Assembly (NCBI RefSeq): GCF_015554145.1
Contig: NZ_JADNHZ010000002.1
Span: forward strand, 105,698 to 169,697
Reading direction: 5' to 3'
Length of the DNA: 64,000 nucleotides
DNA from: Collinsella aerofaciens
Lineage (GTDB): Bacteria; Actinomycetota; Coriobacteriia; Coriobacteriales; Coriobacteriaceae
Shown here: in pieces, positions 37,661 to 46,121 of the stretch
How the letters are laid out: each line of letters begins with the position of its first letter
Position numbering within the stretch: position 1 is the stretch's first letter
Translations under genes and position numbers: made by a program
Notes under the pieces: model-generated
The model's database searches: none
What the model saw: only the letters and a program-made list of their open reading frames with translations
What the model was told of the DNA's origin: nothing

Positions 37661-38902
37661 TTAGAGGTCCTCGCGCCAGAAGGGCATGCTCATGCAGCGC
37701 GGGCCGCCGCGGCCGCGGGAGAGCTCGGCGGAGGGCACGACGAGAAGGTCCAGGCCCTCCTTGTACAGCACGTCGTTGGTGACGGTGTTGCGGGCGTAGA
37801 CGCAGATCTTGCCGGGCTCGACGCACAGGGTGTTGGAGCCGTCGTTCCACTGCTCGCGGGAGGCCGCGATCGGGTCGCCGCCGCCGCAGGGGATCAGCTT
37901 GACCTGGTCGACGCCGGTGGCGTCCTCCAGGACGTGCTCGAGGGTGTCCTCGATCAGGCGGATGTTCACGTCGCCCGGGTTCTTGCCGGCGGTCAGCTCG
38001 TAGACGCGCAGGGTGCCCATGATGGCGGGGTGGATCGTGAACTTATCGACGTCGATCTGGGTGAAGACCGTGTCGAGGTGCATGAAGGCGCGCGAGACCG
38101 GGATGTCGAAGGCCAGGATGCGCTCGACCTTGGAGTCGGAGTTCCAGAAGATGTTCTGGGCCATGATGTCGATCGCGGCGGCCTGGGTGCGCTGGGAGAT
38201 GCCGACGGCGAGGGTCTTCTCGTTGATGTTCAGCACGTCGCCGCCCTCGGTGTGGAACTGGCAGTCGCGGCGGAAGTACAGCGAGACGTCCTTGTAGTCG
38301 GGGTGGTACTTGAAGACGTACTTGCCGTACAGGGTCTCGCGGTTGCGGGTGACCGAGTACATGCGGTTGAGGTTGACGCCCTCGCCGACGACCGCGAACG
38401 GGTCGCGGGTGAAGTAGAGGTTGGGCATCGGGTCGATGATCAGGTCGGACTCGGACTCGGAGTTGACCAGGGAGTCGAGGGTCGTGGACGCCGTGAGGGG
38501 CATGTCGATCTCGGCCTTGGTCATGCCGGCCATGGTCTTCTTGACGAACTCGAGGTTGTCCTCGATGGAGTCCAGCTTCTCGCGGACGATCTGCGGCATG
38601 TGCTGGCCGCGGATGCCTGCCTCGGCGATGTACTGGTCGGTGAACTCGGCGCGGGCGCCGGGGACCTGGTCGAACACCTCGGCGACGAGGTTCTCGAGAT
38701 AGAGGACCTCCACGCCCTGGTCCCTCAGGATCTGGGCGAAGGTGTCGTGCTCCTGCTGCGCGACCTCTAGGAACGGGACGTCGTCGAACAGGAGTCGCTC
38801 GAGCTCGTCGGGCGGCAGGTTGAGGAGCTCGTCGCCGGGACGGTGCAGGCAGACCTTCCTGAGCTTGCCGATCTCGGAAGGCACGTGCAGACCTTTCGTC
38901 AT
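37661..38902 (-). CDS. arcA: Arginine deiminase
   Basis: 413 residues. Guanidino-modifying fold motifs are intact: FTRDPF, EGGDVLNI, MHLDTVFTQID and the nucleophile C403 in RCMSMPFWRED. It hydrolyses arginine to citrulline and ammonia in the cytoplasm, the first step of a route that yields ATP and raises pH. AGGTAGGAGG lies just before the ATG, and a GGCCCT/AGGGCC hairpin sits directly upstream at about 38922-38941. It heads the arcA-arcB-carrier operon. Confidence 0.97.
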   Translation of the reverse strand: MTKGLHVPSEIGKLRKVCLHRPGDELLNLPPDELERLLFDDVPFLEVAQQEHDTFAQILRDQGVEVLYLENLVAEVFDQVPGARAEFTDQYIAEAGIRGQHMPQIVREKLDSIEDNLEFVKKTMAGMTKAEIDMPLTASTTLDSLVNSESESDLIIDPMPNLYFTRDPFAVVGEGVNLNRMYSVTRNRETLYGKYVFKYHPDYKDVSLYFRRDCQFHTEGGDVLNINEKTLAVGISQRTQAAAIDIMAQNIFWNSDSKVERILAFDIPVSRAFMHLDTVFTQIDVDKFTIHPAIMGTLRVYELTAGKNPGDVNIRLIEDTLEHVLEDATGVDQVKLIPCGGGDPIAASREQWNDGSNTLCVEPGKICVYARNTVTNDVLYKEGLDLLVVPSAELSRGRGGPRCMSMPFWREDL

Positions 38903-39455
38903 GGCCTCCTACCTTTCTTTCGGGCCCTTGTCAGGGCCGATTCGTTAGCGCCCCTCCGTATGGGACGCTGCTTGCTGACAGCTCTAGTTATATCCAAAAA
39001 CCACCTGCAATTCCACCTCGCCCCCGAACGGTCAGCAAAGTGCGATGAACGGTATATCTCATATGATTCCCCCATGATGCACTTCGGTTCTCTAAAGCAG
39101 GTTTTCAAAGGTAAATGTTCTTTTTTCTAAGGAATTAAGCTAGATTGCACAAATATTTTCATGTTTAGGAATTGCATAGCTAAAACGGTTTTCTGCATAT
39201 ATATGTCGTTTGTTCATGATTCAATTTGGATTCGATTATATTCAGCTCGCAATCATTCTTATTCATACATCCTCACCAATTGAGTATGGATATAGATTGT
39301 TTCTAAACGAGTTGGGCAGTTAGTTGCATGACTTGGCAGCGTAAGAAGTAGGTAAAGATACCGTTCACGCGATACGTCCGTGCCACAGGTCGACTAAATT
39401 GAGACAATAGTGAATAGTGTTAGGCTACCGTCCCCTGTGGGGACTGAACGGACAG
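38903..39455. promoter_or_regulatory. AT-rich divergent intergenic region between arcA and ppk1
   Basis: This 550-base stretch is clearly richer in A+T than its surroundings, especially 39050-39330, and contains no convincing gene. It should hold the promoters for arcA (minus strand; a TATAAC element at about 38989-38994) and ppk1. I saw no unambiguous ArgR, FNR or catabolite-control operator. Confidence 0.4.
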
Positions 39456-41864
39456 ATGCATATGCCGAGCAAAATCGAAAAGAAGCAAGCCGCCGCAAAG
39501 CTGCGCAAACCGCCTCGCGACTTCTCGTACACGCAGAACCGAGAGCTTAGCTGGTTGCGCTTTGACAACCGCGTGCTTGACGAAGCCTTCGATGAGACTG
39601 TTCCGCTGTTCGAGCGTCTAAAGTTCGTATCGATTTTCGAGTCTAACCTCGACGAGTTTCTCATGGTGCGCGTGGGCGGCCTGTCCGATCTGGCGGAGCT
39701 CAAAAAACAACCTGTCGACAACAAGAGCAATATGACCGCCTCCGAACAGGTCGATGCTGTCATGGCCGAAATGCCCGGGCTCCTTACCCGATGGGAGTCC
39801 ATCTTTAAGAGCATCGAGGGCAAGCTCGACACCCTGGGCGTTCACCGCGCGCGTGTTGATTCGCTTACGCCCGAGGAGCGCACCTTTGTAACCCGCTACT
39901 TCCAGGCCTACGTGTCGCCGGTCATCTCGCCGTTGGTCATTGACCCGCGCCATCCCTTCCCCAACCTGCGCAACGGTGCACTCTATCTGGCTTGTGGCCT
40001 GGACGGCGTCACCGACGAGGAGAGCCTGCTGGGCCTTATCGAGATCCCCGCCTCGATGAACCGCGTGGTCGAGATCCCCTCGCCCACCGGCACCTACTCC
40101 TACATTCTGCTCGAGGACGTCATCCTCGCCTGCCTGGACAGCTGCTTTGGCTCCTATAAGCCGCTCGACCGCGCGCTCATCCGCGTCACCCGCAACGCCG
40201 ACATCGATCCGGATGGCGAGGGCGTCGAGGAGGAAGAGGACTACCGCCAGCACATGAAGCGCATCCTCAAGAAGCGCCTGCGTCTGCAGCCGGTAGTGCT
40301 CGCGGTCTCGGGGTCGCTCGAGAAGGCGACGCTCAAGACCATCCGCAAGGCGCTCGAGCTTTCTCGCCGCTCGGTCTTTACCTGCGATATCCCGCTCGAC
40401 CTGGGCTACGTCTTCGGCATTGAGGGCAAGATTCCCGAGCACCTGCGCAACGAGCTGCTCTTTACGCCGTTTAAGCCGCAGCCCAACCCCACCATCGATA
40501 TGACCCGCTCCATCCGCGAGCAGGTGCTGCAGCACGACAAGCTGCCCTTTTACCCTTACGAGGCCATGAATCCGTTCTTGGACCTGGTGCACGAGGCCGC
40601 CTACGACCCCGAGTGCATCTCGCTGCGCATCACGCTCTACCGCGTGGCCAAGCAGAGCCGCCTGTGCGAGTCACTGATCGATGCCGCCGAGAACGGCAAA
40701 GAAGTCACGGTGCTCATGGAGCTCCGCGCGCGCTTTGACGAGCAGAACAACATCGAGTGGGCCGAGCGCCTGGAAGAGGCCGGCTGCACCGTCATCTACG
40801 GCTCCGAGGGCTTTAAGTGCCACTCCAAGATCTGCCAGCTCACCTATCGCGAAGGCATGGCGCTAACGCGTCTGACGCTGCTGGGCACCGGCAACTTTAA
40901 CGAGAAGACGGCCAAACTCTACAGCGACTTTATGCTCATGACCGCCCACCCCGGCATCGGCGAGGACGCCAACCTGTTCTTCCGCAACCTGTCGCTGGGC
41001 AATCTGCGCGGCGATTACCGCTTCCTGGGTGTGGCGCCCGTAGGCCTCAAGCCGCTCATCATGCGCGGTCTGGATCGCGAGATTCAGCGCGCTCTCGCTG
41101 GCGAGCCCGCCCGCGTGTTCTTTAAACTCAACTCGCTCACCGACCGCGAGGTCATCGACAAGATCGCCGAGGCATCGTGCGCAGGAGTCCGCGTGGACAT
41201 GATCATCCGCGGCATCTCGTGCCTCAAGCCGGGCGTTCCTGGCAAGACCGAAAACGTGCATGTCCGTTCTATCGTCGGACGCTTTTTGGAGCATGCGCGC
41301 GTTTACGCCTTTGGCGTGGACTCGGACATGATCTACCTGAGCTCGGCCGACATGATGACGCGCAACACCGAGCACCGCGTGGAGATCGCCTTCCCCGTGC
41401 TCGACCCCACCTGCCGCGCCCTGGTGCACGAGTACATGGGCATGCAGCTGCGCGACAACGTGAAAGCCCGCAGCCTGACAAGTGACGGCACCTGGGTCCC
41501 CGTGGAGCGTGCAGAGGGTGAGAAACCCTTCAACTCGCAGGAGGCTCTGCTGGAGCGCGCCTATCGCAACGCCGAGGCCGCGCCCGAGCCCGTCATTGAG
41601 GCGGAACCTGCCCCCGAGGCCGAGCCGCAGCCAGTAGCACCCAAGGTCCAAGAGGTCCAGGCGACCGTCATTGAGCCCGAGCCTGCACCTGCACCTCAGC
41701 CCGATCCGCAGGTCACCAAGCCCGCACCCGAGACGAGCGCCCGTCGCGATAAGCCCGCCGGCAAGACCAAGGCCATCGAGCGCCATCGCCCCGGCCGCGT
41801 GCGCATGGGCCTGGGTCTAATCGGCCTGCGTCTTAAGACGCTCATTACCGGCAAGACGAAATAG
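39456..41864 (+). CDS. ppk1: Polyphosphate kinase 1
   Basis: 802 residues. The N-terminal domain starts FSYTQNRELSWLRFDNRVLDEA. The two phospholipase-D-like catalytic domains contain the histidines H456 (GFKCHSKIC) and H613 (FLEHARVYAFG). Ppk1 makes polyphosphate reversibly from ATP. About 110 residues beyond the normal end form an Ala/Pro/Glu-rich linker and a basic tail not usual in the family. The start is taken at ATG 39456 (MHMPSKIEKK); a GTG at 39417 is possible. A strong terminator follows. Confidence 0.95.
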   Translation: MHMPSKIEKKQAAAKLRKPPRDFSYTQNRELSWLRFDNRVLDEAFDETVPLFERLKFVSIFESNLDEFLMVRVGGLSDLAELKKQPVDNKSNMTASEQVDAVMAEMPGLLTRWESIFKSIEGKLDTLGVHRARVDSLTPEERTFVTRYFQAYVSPVISPLVIDPRHPFPNLRNGALYLACGLDGVTDEESLLGLIEIPASMNRVVEIPSPTGTYSYILLEDVILACLDSCFGSYKPLDRALIRVTRNADIDPDGEGVEEEEDYRQHMKRILKKRLRLQPVVLAVSGSLEKATLKTIRKALELSRRSVFTCDIPLDLGYVFGIEGKIPEHLRNELLFTPFKPQPNPTIDMTRSIREQVLQHDKLPFYPYEAMNPFLDLVHEAAYDPECISLRITLYRVAKQSRLCESLIDAAENGKEVTVLMELRARFDEQNNIEWAERLEEAGCTVIYGSEGFKCHSKICQLTYREGMALTRLTLLGTGNFNEKTAKLYSDFMLMTAHPGIGEDANLFFRNLSLGNLRGDYRFLGVAPVGLKPLIMRGLDREIQRALAGEPARVFFKLNSLTDREVIDKIAEASCAGVRVDMIIRGISCLKPGVPGKTENVHVRSIVGRFLEHARVYAFGVDSDMIYLSSADMMTRNTEHRVEIAFPVLDPTCRALVHEYMGMQLRDNVKARSLTSDGTWVPVERAEGEKPFNSQEALLERAYRNAEAAPEPVIEAEPAPEAEPQPVAPKVQEVQATVIEPEPAPAPQPDPQVTKPAPETSARRDKPAGKTKAIERHRPGRVRMGLGLIGLRLKTLITGKTK

Positions 41865-41887
41865 TCGTTTGTAGAAGCAGTTTGTAG

Positions 41888-41933
41888 AAGCGCCCCGCAT
41901 TTGAGGAAAGCCTCGGATGCGGGGCGCTTTTCC
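41888..41933 (+). terminator. Terminator of ppk1
   Basis: AAGCGCCCCGCAT (41888-41900) pairs with ATGCGGGGCGCTT (41917-41929), with an inner AGG/CCT pairing, ending in TTTTCC. Confidence 0.9.
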
Positions 41934-41977
41934 CTGCTACCATGGTGCGAACAACAACGCGAATGACAGGCAGGAAT

Positions 41978-43291
41978 ATGAAGCTCACTATAGAATCGAT
42001 GACCTACGGCGCCGACGGGCTGGCACACGCCGACAACGGCAAGGCCGTCTTTGTGCAGGGCGCCGTGGCAGGCGACACCGTCGAGGCCGAGGTCGTACAG
42101 GACGGCAAGTCGTTCATGCGTGGCCGCACCACCGAGATTCTGGAGCCAAGCCCCGATCGCATTCAGCCTCCCTGCCCCTTCGTGGGCATCTGCGGCGGCT
42201 GCTCGTGGGGCAATCTCTCACGCACGGCACAGCTCGCCGCCAAGGAGCAAAACCTGCGCTCCACGCTCGAGCGCATCGGCAAGTTCGCTCCTGAGCAGGT
42301 CGATGAGTTGGTACAGCCCATCTGCCACACCAAGGACGACTGGGGCTACCGCAATAAAATCGAGCTCGAACCGACCGTCGTCAACGGTCGCGTGCGCCTT
42401 GGCATGCACGGTGTCGATCCTCGCAAGATCGTGACCGTCGATTCGTGCCCGTTGTTCGACAAACGCTTCCCCAAGGCACTCAAATCGGTCGTCGGCGCGC
42501 TCAATTATCTGAGCGGCAGCCACGACCTGGGCCTTGAGCGCGTGGGCATTCGCGCCTCGCGTCGCACCAAGGCACTCGAGGTGGCGCTCTGGACGCCTAC
42601 GGGCTCTTTCCCGCGCTCGCAAGTCTCGCGCGTGTTGGCAGACGCCGCGCACCCCACAAGTGTCGTGCGCGTGATGAGCAAGGGCGAAAAGAAGGCCCGC
42701 CGTGTCTCCAAGGTCGAAATGCTCGCCGGAGAGGGCTCATGGACCGAGAATATCGCCGAGGGTCAGATGCGCTTGTCTGCCCCGTCTTTTTTCCAGGTCA
42801 ACACCAAGGGTGCCGAGATTTTGATCGAGCTTGTCATGGAAGCGCTCGACCCGCAGGAAGACGAGCTTGCCGTGGACCTGTACTGCGGTGCCGGCACCTT
42901 TACCCTGCCGCTCGCCCGCCGCTGCGACTTTGTCGCCGCCGTCGAGGCCTACGGCCCCGCCGTGCGCGACCTGCGCCGTAACCTGGAGATCAACAAGCTT
43001 GATAACGTCGACGTCATTGGCGGAGACGCGGTACGCGAGTTCCCCGACCAGGATGCCGACGTCTTGGTGGTCGACCCGCCGCGCGCAGGCCTCGCCCCCG
43101 AGGCGATCGACCTTATCGCCAGCACGAGTGCCCGCGACGTCGCCTACGTGAGCTGCGACCCGGCCACCCTGGCGCGAGATCTCAAACGCTTTGTCGAGGA
43201 AGGCACCTTCTCCCCCGTAAAAATCACGCCAGTCGACCTGTTCCCACAAACCTTCCACTGCGAAACCGTCGTCCACCTCAAGCGCAACTAG
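41978..43291 (+). CDS. RNA 5-methyluridine methyltransferase (TrmA/RlmCD family)
   Basis: 437 residues. An N-terminal TRAM domain (about 1-58) is followed by an iron-sulfur cysteine set (PCPFVGICGGCSWG plus a later cysteine), then the SAM site DLYCGAGTF, DPPRAG and the catalytic cysteine in YVSCDPATLARDL. These enzymes methylate specific uridines in 23S rRNA or tRNA; which one cannot be read from sequence. ATG 41978 follows GGCAGGA; upstream ATGs at 41942 and 41963 are alternatives. Confidence 0.92.
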   Translation: MKLTIESMTYGADGLAHADNGKAVFVQGAVAGDTVEAEVVQDGKSFMRGRTTEILEPSPDRIQPPCPFVGICGGCSWGNLSRTAQLAAKEQNLRSTLERIGKFAPEQVDELVQPICHTKDDWGYRNKIELEPTVVNGRVRLGMHGVDPRKIVTVDSCPLFDKRFPKALKSVVGALNYLSGSHDLGLERVGIRASRRTKALEVALWTPTGSFPRSQVSRVLADAAHPTSVVRVMSKGEKKARRVSKVEMLAGEGSWTENIAEGQMRLSAPSFFQVNTKGAEILIELVMEALDPQEDELAVDLYCGAGTFTLPLARRCDFVAAVEAYGPAVRDLRRNLEINKLDNVDVIGGDAVREFPDQDADVLVVDPPRAGLAPEAIDLIASTSARDVAYVSCDPATLARDLKRFVEEGTFSPVKITPVDLFPQTFHCETVVHLKRN

Positions 43292-43428
43292 ACTGTTTGC
43301 CCAAGACCACGCCCGATGATTTTTCTGGGACGGGGATTAAATAAGGCTCTGTTAGACCAGGATTGACATACATGTGTCCCCACGGTGCCATATCGTTAGC
43401 CTTGTAGACGCGCGGCGATGGGGGCAGC

Positions 43429-44484
43429 ATGAACGCCGAAGACCTGGTAATCACCTTCAAGCGGAACATGGCGAAGCTGAGCGGGGCGGAGCGCCGCCGC
43501 GCAATTGAATCCGTCAGGGACGTGATCCGCGCGGCGGCGTTCGACGACGCGGCCGACTCCGCCTACGAAGTCGAATGCTGCCCGCGCTGCGGGTCCACCG
43601 CGGTCGTGAAGAAGGGGAAGGGCGGGAACGGCGAGCAGCGCTATCTCTGCCGGGGCTGCGGCAGGACCTTCGGCATGGGCAGCGAGCGCATCCTGGGGAC
43701 GAGCAAGCTCCCGAAGGAGACCTGGATGGCCTACGCCGAGTGCTTCGTGCTCATGCTGCCCCTGCGCGAGTGCGCGAGGCGCTGCCGCGTCTGCCTCAAG
43801 ACCGCCTGCACCATGCGCCACAGGCTGATCGAGTGCCTCTCGGCCTACTCCCCCTCGTTCAGGGTCGAGCGGGGCTGCGGCTGCGAGCTCGACGAGACCT
43901 ATTTCCCCGAGTCGTTCAAGGGCAACCACGCGAAGGGGTCGTTCACGATGCCGCGCCCTTCCCGGCAACGCGGCAAGCAGGTGCACAGGCGCGGGCTGTC
44001 GCGCGAGCGGATCTGCGTCATGACCGGCGTGAACGACTCGAACGAGACGTTCCTCGAGGTCACGGGGCGAGGCGCCCTTTCGAGGGAGCGCGCCATGGAC
44101 GCGCTGAGGGGCCGCATCGCGGCCGGCTCGGTCGTCGCGACCGACAGGGCGGCCGCCTACGTCGGCGTCCTCGCCGAGCTCGAGGTCGCCGCGCACGCGG
44201 CCTACGACCCCAAGGACCGCTCCGGGGGAACCATCAACCGGATCAACGCCGTCCACTCGCTCCTCGGCGCCTTCATGGAGCCGTTCAAGGGCGTGTCGAC
44301 GAAGCACCTCGATGCCTACCTCGCCTGGTTCAGGTGGTGCCGAACCTTCATGGCGACCGATTCCGGCGCCGCCGAGCGCACGGTCGCGCGGCAGCTCGCG
44401 CACGGCGTCTGCAGGAGCCGCGTCCGCGACATGTTCAACGTGGAGCCGCCCTACATGGACTACTGGGCCGCGCCCGCCGCATAG
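43429..44484 (+). CDS. IS1595-family transposase
   Basis: 351 residues. A zinc ribbon (C51-x2-C54, C74-x2-C77) is followed by the RECARRCRVCLKTA region and the ISXO2-like catalytic core: D155 in CELDETYF, D239 in ATDRAAAY and, where many DDE enzymes have Glu, H276 in INAVHSLLGAFM. A His or Asn at this place is known in IS1595 subgroups. The C-terminal GVSTKHLDAYLAWFR is typical. The gene is intact, with GGGGGCAGC before the ATG, and lies inside perfect inverted repeats. Confidence 0.93.
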   Translation: MNAEDLVITFKRNMAKLSGAERRRAIESVRDVIRAAAFDDAADSAYEVECCPRCGSTAVVKKGKGGNGEQRYLCRGCGRTFGMGSERILGTSKLPKETWMAYAECFVLMLPLRECARRCRVCLKTACTMRHRLIECLSAYSPSFRVERGCGCELDETYFPESFKGNHAKGSFTMPRPSRQRGKQVHRRGLSRERICVMTGVNDSNETFLEVTGRGALSRERAMDALRGRIAAGSVVATDRAAAYVGVLAELEVAAHAAYDPKDRSGGTINRINAVHSLLGAFMEPFKGVSTKHLDAYLAWFRWCRTFMATDSGAAERTVARQLAHGVCRSRVRDMFNVEPPYMDYWAAPAA

Positions 44485-44530
44485 AGGCGGTAGAATGGTC
44501 GCACCGCGATACACGAGGAGGGGTGAGGCC

Positions 44531-44728
44531 ATGCCGTCGAACATACCGGCCACGACGATCCGCATCGACCCGGAGGTCAAGAAGGAGGCCACGGCCATCC
44601 TGGACGAGCTCGGCCTGTCCATGTCCACCGCCGTCAACGCGTTCCTCAGGGCGCTCGTCCGAGAGGGCGGGATGCCGTTCGAGATGAGGGTCAAGACGCC
44701 GGCGCCCGACGGGGAGACGGCGAGATAG
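44531..44728 (+). CDS. RelB/DinJ-like antitoxin carried by the IS
   Basis: 65 residues. The N-terminal TTIRIDPEVKKEATAILDEL followed by LSMSTAVNAFLRALVREGGM is the ribbon-helix-helix pattern of RelB/DinJ antitoxins, ending with PFEMRV, which often precedes the toxin-binding tail. GAGGAGGGGTGAGG precedes the ATG. It lies 46 bases after the transposase stop and inside the right inverted repeat, so it moves with the IS. No toxin gene is next to it. It may regulate transposition or neutralise chromosomal toxins; this is inference. Confidence 0.85.
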   Translation: MPSNIPATTIRIDPEVKKEATAILDELGLSMSTAVNAFLRALVREGGMPFEMRVKTPAPDGETAR

Positions 44729-44899
44729 CCGGCAGGTCGGCATGTCAATCCTGGTCTAACAGAGCCTTAAATAATCAATTTGCACCGAATGATTATTTAA
44801 TCCCCGTCCCTTTTTAAACATTGGGAAATCGAGCGTGGCAAGCGGAGGTCTTCGGGGTATAAGACGGCTAATTGTATGCCGTCTATGAAAGGAACCCTC

Positions 44900-45442
44900 A
44901 TGCCCAGCGTTGCCGTTCTCGCCGCCGATGGCTTTGAAACTATTGAATGCTTGACCATGGTCGATGTCATGCGTCGCGGCGGCGTGCGCGCCACGCTCGC
45001 CTCGATCATGCCCACGCGTGAGGTCGTAAGCTCGCTGCAGATCCCCGTGACCTGCGATGCGCTCTTTGATGAGATCGACTTTGACGAGTACGACTGCGTC
45101 GTGCTGCCCGGCGGCCTGCCCGGTGCCACCAACCTGCGCGCCGATCAGCGCGTCTGCGACGTGGTCTGCGAGTTCGCCGCGACCAAGTACGTCGCCGCCA
45201 TCTGCGCCGCCCCGTTTATCCTGGGCGAGCTCGACCTGCTCGAGGGACGCCATGCCACGTGCTTCCCTGGCTTTGAGAAAAGCTTCCCCGAAGGCGCCTA
45301 TACCGGCGAGAAGGTTACGCAAGACGGCAACATCATCACCGCCAGCGGCATGGCCCAGTCGCTCCCCTTTGCGCTTGAGCTGCTGCGCACGCTCGCCGGC
45401 GACAAGGCCGTCGAGAAGGTCGCCGAGGGCATCCAACTATGA
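44900..45442 (+). CDS. DJ-1/PfpI family protein
   Basis: 180 residues. The DJ-1/YajL pattern shows E16 in GFETIE, VDVMRRGGV, VLPGGLPGATNL and the nucleophile-elbow cysteine C102 in AAICAAPFIL. The family includes glyoxalase/deglycase-like and stress chaperone proteins. AAAGGA precedes ATG 44900. Its stop overlaps the maf start by 4 bases (ATGA), suggesting coupled expression. Confidence 0.9.
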   Translation: MPSVAVLAADGFETIECLTMVDVMRRGGVRATLASIMPTREVVSSLQIPVTCDALFDEIDFDEYDCVVLPGGLPGATNLRADQRVCDVVCEFAATKYVAAICAAPFILGELDLLEGRHATCFPGFEKSFPEGAYTGEKVTQDGNIITASGMAQSLPFALELLRTLAGDKAVEKVAEGIQL

Positions 45443-46020
45443 TTTTGGCTTCGCAATCGCCGCGCCGCATCGAGTTGATGCGCGAGGCAGGCTACAACAT
45501 TCGCGTGATTCCCGCGGATATCGACGAAACGCCCTTTGATGGCGAGGCCCCGCTCACGCTTGTCGAGCGCTTGGCACGCGCCAAGGCGGCTGCCGTTGCT
45601 GCCGAGTATGCCGAACCCAATGAGCTGACGGTCGCGGCCGACACCATCGTCACCTTTGACGGCAAGATTCTGGGCAAGCCAGCAACCGAGGACGAGGCGC
45701 GCACCATGCTCCGTGAGCTTTCGGGCCGCACGCACCAGGTCGCAACCGGCGTCTGCATCGTTAAGGCAGGCGATACGGCCGCCCCGCATGCCGCCGAGAG
45801 CCTGTCCTTTGTCGATGTGACCAACGTGACGTTCTACGAGCTCACCGACGAGCAGATCGAGCACTACGTTGCCTCGGGTGAGCCCATGGATAAGGCAGGC
45901 GCCTACGGCATCCAGGGCACAGGCGGCCGCATGCTCGTGAACGATATTTCGGGCGACTTCTATAACGTGGTGGGCCTACCCATCGCCCGCGTCGCACGTG
46001 CCATTCAAAAACTCTCGTAA
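45439..46020 (+). CDS. maf: Maf family nucleoside triphosphate pyrophosphatase
   Basis: 193 residues. It begins with the Maf signature ILASQSPRRIELMREAGY and has VAADTIVTFDGKILGKP and DKAGAYGIQGTGG. Maf proteins hydrolyse dTTP, UTP or modified nucleotides to monophosphates and are linked to septum inhibition. It overlaps the DJ-1 gene by 4 bases. Confidence 0.93.
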   Translation: MILASQSPRRIELMREAGYNIRVIPADIDETPFDGEAPLTLVERLARAKAAAVAAEYAEPNELTVAADTIVTFDGKILGKPATEDEARTMLRELSGRTHQVATGVCIVKAGDTAAPHAAESLSFVDVTNVTFYELTDEQIEHYVASGEPMDKAGAYGIQGTGGRMLVNDISGDFYNVVGLPIARVARAIQKLS

Positions 46021-46121
46021 TTGCATCTGGCGCCGGGTGTCCCCCAGCGCCTACAATTTTGGCGTACCGTACGGATCCCGACCGGGCACAAGGCGCGGCG
46101 GAAAACCGATAGGAGTTAAAC

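Larger units (their letters stand above)
43345..44766 (+). mobile_element. IS1595-family insertion sequence with a passenger gene
   Basis: 1422 bp. Perfect 25-bp terminal inverted repeats begin GGCTCTGTTAGACC at 43345 and end at 44766. The element is flanked by an 8-bp direct repeat TTAAATAA (43337-43344 and 44767-44774), the target duplication length of this family. It carries the transposase and a small antitoxin-like gene. Both ends and duplications are intact, so it is probably recent and potentially active. It is noticeably more GC-rich than its surroundings, with many AGG arginine codons. Confidence 0.95.
43327..44810. repeat. Intergenic palindrome split by the IS
   Basis: 43327-43344 and 44775-44810, joined after removing the IS and one 8-bp duplicate, give a palindrome with 21-bp perfect arms (starting GGGACGGGGATTAAATAA) and a 12-nt loop, followed by TTTTT. 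It resembles the palindrome at 29449-29512 and probably was the terminator of the methyltransferase gene before the insertion. Confidence 0.85.
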
